Shown here: piece by piece, positions 36,061-45,700 of the stretch | Layout of the letters: the number at the start of each line of letters is the position of its first letter | Numbering within the stretch: position 1 is the stretch's first letter | Source of the DNA: an uncultured Prevotella sp. | GTDB lineage: Bacteria > Bacteroidota > Bacteroidia > Bacteroidales > Bacteroidaceae | Length of the DNA stretch: 64,000 nt | Assembly: GCA_944320305.1 (NCBI GenBank) | Contig: CALUGW010000004.1 | Coordinates: 1 to 64,000 of the forward strand | Direction of reading: 5' to 3' | Notes under the pieces: model-generated | Databases searched by the model: none | The model's input: only the letters and a program-made list of their open reading frames with translations | What the model was told of the DNA's origin: nothing | Position numbers and translations under genes: made by a program

Positions 36061-36972
36061 ATGACAAAGAAAACCGACATACTCACACGGGCGGCCATCG
36101 CCGCCGCTGCCTGCATCGCCCTCACGGGATGCGTCAGGGACGACATCCCCGACTGCCCGCCGCTGAGCGTGATGATAGGCATAGAGGACAAGAACTACTC
36201 CAACATCGACGACGTGGAGGAGGCCACCGGCCTGAACCACCGCGTGGACGAGGGCAAGCCCTTCAGGGCCTACATCCAGAAGCTCTACTACTCGCTGACG
36301 GACACCGGGACGGGCGAGGTGGTCTTCACCCAGCACCTCCACGACGTCAGCGGCGACGCCCCGCTGGCCACCGCCAGGCTGCCCAAGGACCTGCCATTCG
36401 GCACCTACGCGCTCACCGTGTGGGGCAACATTGACAACGAGGAGCCGGTGCGCGACAACGGACGCTACTACACCATGCACACCGACGAGGTGGAGGGCTA
36501 CGACGTCTACATGACCAACGACACCCTCGTCTACGACTACACCCACGCCGACTACACCGTCAGCCTGAAGCGAGTCAAGGGCAAGCTCATCGTGCAGGGC
36601 GTCAACCTGCCGGAGGACCTCTCGCTCTCGGAGAAGCAGATAACCAACCTGAGCCTCTACGCCGGACGCCACGGACTCTACGCCGGCAGCGGCGCCGTGA
36701 CAGACAGCACCGCCCTCAGCGGCCATCCCGAGGTGATCACCAACACGGTGCTCGCGCCCACGGCGGCCGACGCCGAGTCTGACGTGCAGTTCCGGCTCTT
36801 CGCCGACAACGACGACGAGCCGCGCTACTCCACAGACAGGGTGGGCCTGACATTCGAGCGCAACACCATCGAGGTGATCCGCCTCGTCTACAACGAGGAG
36901 CAGGACAAAATCATTGTCTACATTCTCGTGGACGGAGCCTGGAAGCAGGTTCACAACCTCGGACTGGAATAG
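36061..36972 (+). CDS. FimB/Mfa2-family fimbrial anchor lipoprotein
   Basis: A 303-aa lipoprotein with Cys24 in ALTGC and then VRDDIPDCPP, the conserved start of the FimB/Mfa2 family. Two transthyretin-like beta domains follow. In Porphyromonas gingivalis FimB and Mfa2 anchor fimbriae to the outer membrane and limit their length. It lies upstream of the major fimbrillin, whereas P. gingivalis places the anchor downstream. An octamer repeat array starts 10 bp after its stop. Confidence 0.88.
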   Translation: MTKKTDILTRAAIAAAACIALTGCVRDDIPDCPPLSVMIGIEDKNYSNIDDVEEATGLNHRVDEGKPFRAYIQKLYYSLTDTGTGEVVFTQHLHDVSGDAPLATARLPKDLPFGTYALTVWGNIDNEEPVRDNGRYYTMHTDEVEGYDVYMTNDTLVYDYTHADYTVSLKRVKGKLIVQGVNLPEDLSLSEKQITNLSLYAGRHGLYAGSGAVTDSTALSGHPEVITNTVLAPTAADAESDVQFRLFADNDDEPRYSTDRVGLTFERNTIEVIRLVYNEEQDKIIVYILVDGAWKQVHNLGLE

Positions 36973-36982
36973 CACTGTTAAA

Positions 36983-37062
36983 GGTAAAAAAGTAAAAAAG
37001 TAAAAAAGTAAAAAAGTAAAAAAGTAAAAAAGTAAAAAGGTAAAAAAGTAAAAAGGTAAAAA
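36983..37062. repeat. Ten tandem copies of an 8-bp unit
   Basis: Ten uninterrupted units of RGTAAAAA (seven AGTAAAAA and three GGTAAAAA) fill exactly 80 bp between the Mfa2-like gene and the major fimbrillin gene, about 370 bp upstream of the latter's start. Such arrays change copy number by slippage. Confidence 0.9.
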
Positions 37063-37433
37063 GGGGCTGCGCACTGCAACAGCCTGCGGACACACAATGC
37101 CGCACGCGCCGCCGGGCAAGACTCCTTGACTCCTTAAGAAATAAAACAAATGGCAGCAAACATCGACTTTACCATCAATTATATAAAAGGCCATGGCCTC
37201 GGCCTTGTCTCGCAGACTGCCCTTGCCCTCTCCTTCCAAAAAGGAGGGAGCAAGCGGATGACCCGATGCTGCCATAGCCGCGCCACCGCCGGCGGCACAC
37301 ACCCACGTCATTCCGCGCCACGACGCGGAATCCAGAACAGACGCGCGGAGAGAGAAAACAGAAGTGGACATTAAGTTTCATTATAGTTTAACAAAACAAC
37401 TCTTTTTATTTATTAATTTAATCAATCAAAGTT
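37063..37433. other. Leader region of the major fimbrillin gene
   Basis: Gene-free. It contains a REP-like GTCATTCCG...GCGGAATCCA unit (37307-37335), a perfect AGGCCATGGCCT palindrome, and an AT-rich last 60 bp where the fimbrillin promoter should be. I see no clean TAnnTTTG box; TAGTTTAA near 37,385 is a weak candidate. Confidence 0.45.
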
Positions 37434-38633
37434 ATGAAGAAAAACTTTATTGCAATGGCCGCTCTGGCCTGCGGACTGCTGACATTCTCAGCATGTTCGA
37501 GTGATGACGACAACCTCGGCGGCGGCCAGACCGGCACAGCCACAGGTGAACTGCGTGACGTTACGCTCAACGTCGGATTCTCTGTTGCAAGCGGTGCACA
37601 GACCCGCGGACGCGACCTCTACAGCGAGGAGGCTCTTCAGGAAGTTAACGACATGAAAATCTACGTGTTCAAAAAGGACGCTGACGGCAGCACTTACAAG
37701 TACGCTCAGACCCTCACTGGCACAGACACAGAGGAAAATCAGAACAATTTCGGATTTGAGACTGGCGGTGAGACCGGCACTGAGAAACACGCTGCAACCT
37801 TGAAGACAAAGCTCACAGACGGTTCTTACAGACTGCTGGCTGTTGGTCTTGAGGAGGGATATGCCGATGTGTTCGAGACTCTCGCTCCCACATCAGAGAC
37901 AACTCTCGACGAATTCCAGCTCCAGCTGAAGAGCGAAGTTAACGCCGCTGACGAGGCTTTCGCCGGTATTACTGCCGAGAGCGCAGTGGAGGTTTCTGCT
38001 GACAACGCAAACTTCACCGTTAACATCGAGCTGAAGCGTGTCGTTGCCGGTGTGCTGGCTTACTTCACACGCATTCCTTACGAAATCTCTTACAATGGCA
38101 CGATGACACAGGTAAAGCACGTTAAGGTGCAGGTTGTCACAAAGGGTACTGCTGTTAACCTGAAAGACAGAAGCGCCGTCACCACCGCAACAGGTGAGAA
38201 CTACTACGACCTCATCGACCTCGACCTGACCACCAGTTCAAAGGATGGCAACAACAACTGGTACAAAACTCAGACAACAGACGACGGTCTTGGCACTGAT
38301 GTTGCAGTAGTTGACAATTCTTGGATTAGCGGCAAGTACACCATGCCTCTGCTCATCGGCGAACAGGAAACCACAATGCAGGTTATCCTGACCGACGGAA
38401 CCAACACTCTGAAGACATACCCTGTTGTGGACAACACAACATCTTCAAAGAAGTTTGACCTCATGGCCAACCACCTGTATCAGCTTGGCGGCAAGCCTGA
38501 GGCTGGCGACACCGGCGGAGGTGGCGAAGACCCAGATCCCGACAAACCTGTTGACCTGACCACAAGCCAGACCATCAACATCATCGTAAATGCTGAGTGG
38601 GAGGGTAAACACGACCTCATTCTCGGTGAGTAA
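37434..38633 (+). CDS. Major fimbrillin (FimA/Mfa1-like)
   Basis: A 399-aa lipoprotein precursor with Cys21 in TFSACSS, followed by two beta-rich fimbrillin domains and a long Gly/Asp/Pro linker near residues 358-372. Base composition and codon choice differ from all neighbours: more A/T at third positions and a narrower codon set, as expected for the most abundant subunit. In this family the precursor is lipidated, cleaved by an Arg/Lys-specific protease after export, and polymerised by strand exchange; TRGRD near residue 58 offers a cleavage Arg. A hairpin follows the gene. Confidence 0.85.
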   Translation: MKKNFIAMAALACGLLTFSACSSDDDNLGGGQTGTATGELRDVTLNVGFSVASGAQTRGRDLYSEEALQEVNDMKIYVFKKDADGSTYKYAQTLTGTDTEENQNNFGFETGGETGTEKHAATLKTKLTDGSYRLLAVGLEEGYADVFETLAPTSETTLDEFQLQLKSEVNAADEAFAGITAESAVEVSADNANFTVNIELKRVVAGVLAYFTRIPYEISYNGTMTQVKHVKVQVVTKGTAVNLKDRSAVTTATGENYYDLIDLDLTTSSKDGNNNWYKTQTTDDGLGTDVAVVDNSWISGKYTMPLLIGEQETTMQVILTDGTNTLKTYPVVDNTTSSKKFDLMANHLYQLGGKPEAGDTGGGGEDPDPDKPVDLTTSQTINIIVNAEWEGKHDLILGE

Positions 38634-38680
38634 TCCCCCTCTCTCCGCCTCCTGGCGGACATGAGACGACCAACAAATCG

Positions 38681-38720
38681 ACCCTTGTGCGGCGACGGGA
38701 AAGCCGCACCGCACAAGGGT
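38681..38720 (+). terminator. Hairpin between major and minor fimbrillin genes
   Basis: ACCCTTGTGCGG (38681-38692) pairs perfectly with CCGCACAAGGGT (38709-38720), 50 bp after the fimbrillin stop. It is a strong stem followed by TTTCCTC, so partial termination is likely, lowering expression of the downstream minor subunits. Confidence 0.6.
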
Positions 38721-38824
38721 TTCCTCAACAAAAAAGAAAAGCAAAGCGCGCACGGCGGCGGCAGGCATCAGCGGCCCGATTGCGGCGGCGCGACACAAGG
38801 ACCTTCTTCACAGACAGGAAGACA

Positions 38825-39982
38825 ATGAGAACCAACAAGACGAAACTCTTAAAGCAGATACATCACATATTGTGCCTCATGGCTCTGACGGCACTGGCCG
38901 CCTGCTCCACCATGGCCGACGACGCCGAGGGCGACAGCGGCAGCGGCAAGGCCGGAGGACTGACACTGAGATTCACCGCCGGGCAGCCCACGCGCACCAC
39001 GCTGGCCGCATCGGACGACGTGCAACATGTGACGTATGTGCAGGTCTACGTGTTCGACGGCACCGACGCCAACGCGCAGTGCATGGCCAGCGAGAACGTG
39101 CGCTGGGCTCAGATAGCCGGAGGCACCGCCTCGCAGGAGTACACGCTGCGGTCGAGCCTCGTGGTGGGCACGAGGTACACCATCCTGGCCGTGGGCCTCG
39201 ACAGCCCGCTCAACCCTGAGGACAGCACCGTGAGCAGCGCCGACAACGCCTACGGCCTGCCCGGCGCCATCACCATCGGCTCCACGCTGGGCCAGGCCGT
39301 GGCCACGCTGGCCGACGGCAAGACGCGGCAGGACATCGCCCACACGGAGCTGTTCGCCGGATATGCCGAGGCCACCGTGGGCAGCGCCAACAAAAAGGTG
39401 GACGTGGAGCTGAGACGGCGCGTGGCCGGAGTGCTGGCCTACTTCACCAACATCCCGCCCGGCGTGGACCGGATTGACGTGGTGCTGAACCGCGACCAGA
39501 TGAAGAACGTGCCGCTGAAGGCCGCCGAAGCCCCCGGGCAGGACTTCGGCACGAACGAGCTCACAAACTCAAAGACGCTGATGAGCATCCCCGTGGCCGA
39601 CAGCATTCTGAAGAGCGAGACCGTCTACGACCGCGACCGTAAGACGCCCGTGGGCACGAAGCGCGTCGGCACGGTGCTGCAGGGAGCGTTCATGCTGCCG
39701 CTGCCCATGGACGACACCACGGAGGACAACACCCTGAAGGTGGTGCTGCACAAGCAGGACGGCACCTACACAACGCGCCAGGTGGTGATGAGGACAACCG
39801 CCGACGACGGCACGACCGCTGAGCAGAAGCGCTTCAGCATCCTGGCCAACCGGATATACCGCCTCGGCGACAGGTCGGCCACAGCCGACAACCCCATCGA
39901 CCTGGGCGGCGATGACGAACTGACCGACGACATCATCTACATCGACGGCAACTGGCAGGCCGACGTGAACATCGAAATGTAA
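38825..39982 (+). CDS. Minor fimbrillin-like lipoprotein 1
   Basis: A 385-aa lipoprotein with Cys27 in LAAC. The order of motifs follows the major fimbrillin closely: VYVFDGTDANAQ, VGTRYTILAVGLD, AHTELFAGYAEA, VELRRRVAGVLAYFTNIP and a C-terminal RFSILANRIYRLGDR ... NWQADVNI. It is therefore a paralogue, probably an accessory subunit of the shaft or tip. I start at MRTNKTK because only this Met gives a signal peptide. Codon use is that of the GC-rich core, unlike the major subunit. Confidence 0.82.
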   Translation: MRTNKTKLLKQIHHILCLMALTALAACSTMADDAEGDSGSGKAGGLTLRFTAGQPTRTTLAASDDVQHVTYVQVYVFDGTDANAQCMASENVRWAQIAGGTASQEYTLRSSLVVGTRYTILAVGLDSPLNPEDSTVSSADNAYGLPGAITIGSTLGQAVATLADGKTRQDIAHTELFAGYAEATVGSANKKVDVELRRRVAGVLAYFTNIPPGVDRIDVVLNRDQMKNVPLKAAEAPGQDFGTNELTNSKTLMSIPVADSILKSETVYDRDRKTPVGTKRVGTVLQGAFMLPLPMDDTTEDNTLKVVLHKQDGTYTTRQVVMRTTADDGTTAEQKRFSILANRIYRLGDRSATADNPIDLGGDDELTDDIIYIDGNWQADVNIEM

Positions 39983-40003
39983 AGGCGATAACAAACAGCA
40001 ACA

Positions 40004-41461
40004 ATGACAGCATACAGCAAAAACATAGGACGCACCACGGCAGCCGCACTCATGGCGGCGGCACTGCTCGCCGCCTGCACGCAGGACGAAGCCCTCACCG
40101 GCACCACAACAGGCGCCGGCCCTGAGCTTGCCCTGCCCTCCGAGGCCAACGGCATTGTCATAAGCTCCGGCGCGGGAGCCGGAGCCACCCGCGCATTCAT
40201 GCAGCCCGACGACACCTCCGGCCCGCAGATAGACAGCGTGTGCCGCGCCGACGCCATTGACGTGATGGTGTTTAAAGAAGGAAGTCAAAACAACGACTTT
40301 CCCAACATGGAAAATCTGGTATATAAGGAGGAGGAAAGCATACACATTTCTGAAGATGAGGTCAAAGTAATTGGCAACGACCGTTATGCAGTTTGCAGCC
40401 AAACACTCAGTAATGAAACAGAGGGAAATGCATTAAATAAAAACTATACATACGTTTTGGCAACAGCATTGGCTTATTCCTCCAATGAAGAAAAACAATT
40501 CACAAAGAGCATCAATAATAACAATTTATCAATCTCATTAAATACAGAAATTAAAAAGACTCCAGAGCTTTTTTATGGAATTGTACGTGGCAAGGGCGTT
40601 GAAGAGAAAGACGAATTGACAACAAAAGATAATTATGGAACCGCCCATGTAAACAAGTGGCCTGATTGGCTTACTGATGGATTTTATTGGAGCTTTGCTG
40701 ATTATTTGGGCGCAGACCCATACAAAACAAGAAATGTTTACTTCTACGGCCGCATCTACCGCATTGTGAGCCAGCTGAACCTCAACATCACCGACCTGCC
40801 GCCGATGGCGGTGGAGCGCATAGAGCTTTACGGCGACAATTTTCCTTTGACTATGGCACTAAACAAAAACTTTGCCGACAGCCACGGAACGTATTACCCC
40901 GTGAGCGCAGCCAACGCCACGACGGGGAAATACACCGAGCCGACGAATGAAGAGCAGAAGAAACTGTGGGCGAAGTCTGGCAACTTCGTGCTGCTCGACT
41001 CCACTACCGTTGCCCAAGACCAGACGGTGGCGAGGCTCAGCACATTCCTGCTGCCCAGCGAGGCGGGCATGAGCCTGCGACTGCGCGTCTACTACCGCCC
41101 CGCCACCGAGCAGGCCGTGCAGAGCGACGAGCGCGAATACAAGGACTACAAGCTAAGCCCCACCAGGAGCTACCGCCTCACCGGCGACGACGCCGCTGTC
41201 TACACCGGCGCGACCGACGCCGTGAAAGACAACGACAACGGAGGACTCTTCGTCTACAACCAGCTGAAGGACGAGTTCTATTCCTACGCCAATGTGCGCG
41301 TCAACATGAGCGGCAAGTTTGAGAACTTCGCCGCCGAGACCAGCCAGGCCGACATCACCATCGAGGTGATTCCGGGCTTCGAGCCTGGACCCCACTCCCA
41401 CGACACGGGCGCGGGCGTCGTCGGCGGATTCAACGAAGTACACGAAATACCCCTTAACTGA
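40004..41461 (+). CDS. Minor fimbrillin-like lipoprotein 2, mosaic
   Basis: A 485-aa lipoprotein with Cys25 in LLAAC. Both ends are GC-rich, but about 40,270-40,740 (residues 90-245) is strongly AT-rich and encodes Asn/Lys/Glu-rich sequence. Family marks include VYFYGRIYRIVSQLNLNITD and the C-terminal FYSYANVRVNMSGKFEN. It is probably a tip-proximal subunit exposed to immune selection. The next gene follows after 9 bp. Confidence 0.78.
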   Translation: MTAYSKNIGRTTAAALMAAALLAACTQDEALTGTTTGAGPELALPSEANGIVISSGAGAGATRAFMQPDDTSGPQIDSVCRADAIDVMVFKEGSQNNDFPNMENLVYKEEESIHISEDEVKVIGNDRYAVCSQTLSNETEGNALNKNYTYVLATALAYSSNEEKQFTKSINNNNLSISLNTEIKKTPELFYGIVRGKGVEEKDELTTKDNYGTAHVNKWPDWLTDGFYWSFADYLGADPYKTRNVYFYGRIYRIVSQLNLNITDLPPMAVERIELYGDNFPLTMALNKNFADSHGTYYPVSAANATTGKYTEPTNEEQKKLWAKSGNFVLLDSTTVAQDQTVARLSTFLLPSEAGMSLRLRVYYRPATEQAVQSDEREYKDYKLSPTRSYRLTGDDAAVYTGATDAVKDNDNGGLFVYNQLKDEFYSYANVRVNMSGKFENFAAETSQADITIEVIPGFEPGPHSHDTGAGVVGGFNEVHEIPLN

Positions 41462-41470
41462 CAAAGAGCA

Positions 41471-42682
41471 ATGACACTGAGAAGACTTTCATATCTGCTT
41501 GCGGCCGCCGCGACAATGGCTCTGGCGGCCTGCTCCGCCGACGGCGGCGACACACCCGGCGGCGACACCCCGCAGGAGGGCGCGGCAGTGAGCGTGCCGC
41601 TGACAGTGAGCTTCAGCGGCGAGTGGAGCGCCGACGACGAGGACGGCGGCACCCGCGTGGCCCCGCCCGAGCAGGGCGACACCAACGGCAACGGCGCCAT
41701 CACCGACGCCGACCTCATAGGCGGCCGCGAGGAGCTGGAGCCGGTGGATCGCGTGCGCATCATCACCTTCCGCCGCAAGGACGCCGACGTGACCGGCCAG
41801 CCGTCGGGCAGCTTCGAGTATGACCCCACCAACGACATCACCGCCACCTGCAAGTGGAACGCCGACAAGACCCTGAAAACAGCCAAGGCCACGCTGACAA
41901 AGCTCTACTCCTATGAATACCGCGTGGTGGCCATCGCCTACGACGCCGACGAGGAAAGCTGGTTCAGCCTCAACGACAACAGGCTCGACGGCCTGAAGTT
42001 CGAGGACTTCGAGGTGGAGATGAAAACAAGAGACAAGAGCGAGGTGGGAGATTTCAACAGGGAACATATCCAAGGAGATTTATTGTTTATTGATCTTGGA
42101 AATCAAGATTTTGAAGTTGTCTACACCCCGCAGTTCTTCTACGGCTACTGCCACCTTGAGGATAGCGATGACCCAATAATAAAATATGGTGAAACCAAAG
42201 AAGAAGCATCAGCCTCGCTGACAGGACGCCTTTATCGCACAGTGGCAAAAGTGGAAATGGAACTGACCGTTAGCAAGGTGTCAGCTAGTGGTAAACACAA
42301 CATAGAGCAAGCAGTTCTGTTATTTGGAAAAGATTACACAGTATCAAAGCTGACAGACTACGATGATTTTCTTTCACCATCACGCGCCATTGATAAAAAG
42401 TACACCGTTGTTGATTACATTTCTAATGTGCCAAGCTCAGAGAGCGATAACAAAATCAAGTTTGTTGCATACGTTCTTCCCACAAAAACAACACTGTCGC
42501 TCGGTGCTTACCTTTACTATGGGGCACACTACACACGGGTCGGCAACTTTTCCGCAGCCAACATTTCCTACGGCGACGGGGCAACAGGCATCATCTCGCC
42601 CGACGTCGACAACAATGTGTTCTACTTCCGCCGCAACCACAAATACCTGATAACGGGCAATACAAACAATGCCATTGACTAA
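41471..42682 (+). CDS. Minor fimbrillin-like lipoprotein 3, mosaic
   Basis: A 403-aa lipoprotein with Cys21 in LAAC. Family-like segments are VDRVRIITFRRKD, YSYEYRVVAIAYD, QFFYGYCHL and LTGRLYRTVAKVEMELT. As in its neighbour, an AT-rich patch interrupts a GC-rich gene (about 42,040-42,540). Residues 60-80 (DTNGNGAITDADL) form a possible dockerin/EF-hand-like Ca-binding loop. It is likely a minor fimbrial subunit next to the large tip protein. Confidence 0.75.
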   Translation: MTLRRLSYLLAAAATMALAACSADGGDTPGGDTPQEGAAVSVPLTVSFSGEWSADDEDGGTRVAPPEQGDTNGNGAITDADLIGGREELEPVDRVRIITFRRKDADVTGQPSGSFEYDPTNDITATCKWNADKTLKTAKATLTKLYSYEYRVVAIAYDADEESWFSLNDNRLDGLKFEDFEVEMKTRDKSEVGDFNREHIQGDLLFIDLGNQDFEVVYTPQFFYGYCHLEDSDDPIIKYGETKEEASASLTGRLYRTVAKVEMELTVSKVSASGKHNIEQAVLLFGKDYTVSKLTDYDDFLSPSRAIDKKYTVVDYISNVPSSESDNKIKFVAYVLPTKTTLSLGAYLYYGAHYTRVGNFSAANISYGDGATGIISPDVDNNVFYFRRNHKYLITGNTNNAID

Positions 42683-42720
42683 CGCCCACACACCACGAAG
42701 CAACAAAAGAAAAAGAAGAT

Positions 42721-45700
42721 ATGTTTATGAAACGTATTTCAGCATATTTGACCATAATCCTCGCCCTGCTCTGCGGAGCGCAGGCCCACGCGCAGGACGG
42801 CGGCGCCGAGGAGCAGGCGGAGGAGGAAAAGCCTCTGATTGAAGGCAAGGAGATATGGTCGCAGACAAAAGAGGAAGGTGAAACAACCTCCGACGGCAAG
42901 AACACCTACCGCCATTTTGACAACCGCCAGGCCATGGCCGGCCGCGGCTATTCGGTCAACACCATGGCGCAGTCTGTGGGCGTGGCCACGTGGATCAGCA
43001 ACCTGAACAACCTGACCGACGAGGACCTTGACAACTTCGTTGACATTCCGAATGTTGTGAACGTGAGCGTTGCCGTACAGCCCACTGTAAGCGTGCGCAG
43101 CATCGACCACTACTTCGACGCCGGCACCGAGGCGGGCTTCTGTCTCGTGGCCTCGTCAGGCGACAACGTGCTCTCGCTCGAGGTCATCAGCATGATGCGA
43201 ATCATTGTCTATCGCGACGGCCAGATGCTTGAGACCGTAACCGTGGAAGAAGGCGAGGATGGCAGCGGCGTCGCCCTGAACCTCATCAAGATTCCCGGCT
43301 CTGAGGACGCCTGCACCTATATCACGGCCAAAATCAACGTGGTGTTCGACGAGATAGCCCTCATCACCGGCGGCGGTCTTGGCGTGGGCGTTGGCGGCAC
43401 AACGCGAGTGAAGTACGCTTTCGTAGGCTCGCCAAAGGAGACTAAGCTCATTGCCGGGTCGAACCTGGGCAACGGTAAGGTGCTCGACCAGGTGAGCGCA
43501 GGAAACCTGAAGGTGCAAGACGACTCGACGCTGACCTTCACCGAGCTTGACGGCCGCAACGCCGTGCTGCTGGGCCTGCCGTTCCAGTTTCTCGACGACG
43601 GTATGCGCGAGCTTGTAGACGACGACAGCGGCAACAAAGAGGCTGACGGCACACCTGACCCATGGTCAGAGTTTGCCGCCATAACCCCCATTCTCTCCGT
43701 AGGCTACCAGGGCGGAGCGAAGATGCGCGTCAGGCGCGAGGGCAGCGAGGAGGCCTTCAAGGCCGGCGACGAGGTGGGCTTCAAATACATCAACGCCAGT
43801 GCCGTAGACCTGGGCATCGGCTCCACGGTGACCATCTGCCTGTTCGACCGCAACGGCAACAATATTGACGAGCAGACGGTGTCGTCGGGCGTGCTGGCTC
43901 TGGGCGTGGCCGACGGCGGCTATTCCACCGTGTCCGTTGTGGCCAACAAGGATTTCTCAGGCGCCGAGCTGCGCTTCTACACCGGCCTGGCGCTGAAGCT
44001 CGGCACCATGGGCGTGTGCTACGGCTTTGTGCGCCAGAAGCCCGACGTGGCCCACCACTGCCCCATCAACCCGACGGTGAGCACCAACGTGTGCGAGGAG
44101 CAGACGAGCTATCAGCTGGAGTCAAACCCCGACCTCTCTGTGAGCTGGAGCCTCGTGAGCCAGCCCGACACGGCCGACGCCACCGTGACCACCAGCGGCC
44201 GCGTGACGGGCATGAACGCTCCGGGCGAATATGTGTTCCGCGCAACGTGCCTGAGCTGCCCCACCACGCCGCAGTGCAACGAGGAGATAACTCTCAACGT
44301 GGCCGACGGATTGGGAGAGATGGACCCCGAGCAGGTCGGCGGCAAGCCGCTGGTGAACGTAGAGGGCAAAGAACCGCAATACGAGCAATCGACCGAGATT
44401 CACGGGTCGAGCGGCTCGCTCGTGTCCATATCCAGCCTGAAGACCCCCGGCAACCTTGTCAATCCCAACACCAACGACTCCGCCTACTACATGGGCGGCC
44501 TGTCGTTGGCAAGCAACATCTGGATTGCTGGCGTGAAGTCGGCAGACGGCAGCCTGCTCTATGACGGCGCAGGCAAAGCGGGCGAGAAAATAAAAGCCGG
44601 CTTCGTGGTGGAATACAACACCACAGGACTCAACCTGAGCGCACTGCAGTATTTCCTGATACGCTGCTACAAAGACGGCGAGCAAGTCTGCGAAGGAGTT
44701 GTGACCCAGAGCAACACCGTGTCGGTGGGTCTGGCCGGAAGCAACCAGGTGCAGAAGGTGCGCTTCTGCGCCATCTTCGACGCCGTGGACAAGGACGGGA
44801 ATGCACTGCAGTTCGACGAGGTGACGCTGTGGAACTCAGGCGTGCTCAACCTCAACCTGTCTGTGCTGAACATCTACTACGCCTTTGTGCAGGAGAACTA
44901 CAAAGAAAGCGAAGACGTGGACGACCCGCTCTACTGCAACACCGCCACCGTGTCGAGCAAGTCCACCGGCGCCACCATCAACGGCAACGAGACGCAGATG
45001 GCCGGTGTCATAGGCGTGGCCAACGTGATGAACAACATAAGCTACCTGATTGACGACGACCTGAACACCGCCATGACGATAAGCAACACAGTCAACGTGG
45101 GCGGCGGACAGACCATCGCCGTGAACATGGGCCACACGCTCGACTTCCGCCACCAGCTGTGCCTCGTGGTTGACAACAAAACCTATGCGGCCGCCATCAC
45201 GGCGGGCAACTGGATAAAGGTGAGCACCTATCTGCGCGGCCGTGCCACGGGCGACGAGTTCCAGGAGTGGAACGTGCTGGGCGTCAACGTCATCGGCTAC
45301 GGCGACAAGAACATAATGATGATGCAGCCCAAAAGCTCGTATGACGAGGTGCGCATAGAAATGGGCTTCATTGCCGGCGTGCTCGACATCCAGAAATTCT
45401 ACGGCCTGTTCCTGCGCGGCGACATCGACAACGACGGCATTCCCGACTGCATGGACACGGAGTCGTGCGAGACCAGCATCGAGGGCATCGAGGCCACCGA
45501 CGTGTGCACAGGCGACATGATAACCATCAGCGGCAAGGGCATGGGCAGCACCGCCTACACAATACAGCTGCCCGAGCAGGGCATCGACTCCACATTCACC
45601 ACCGACCAGCAAGGCTACTTCAGCCAGTCGTTCCAGCTCAACCGCCCGGGCCGCTACACCATGACCTTCCGCGACGGCAGCGGCACGATGATGGGCCAGG

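Noticed and set aside
37150-37374. 74-codon frame upstream of the major fimbrillin
   Set aside because: It crosses a REP-like unit and is Arg/His/Ser-rich after residue 30. No neighbouring or domain support.
36973-37433. Invertible promoter (DNA inversion switch) for fimbriae
   Set aside because: No pair of inverted repeats flanks a promoter here, and no tyrosine recombinase is nearby; only the octamer array is seen.
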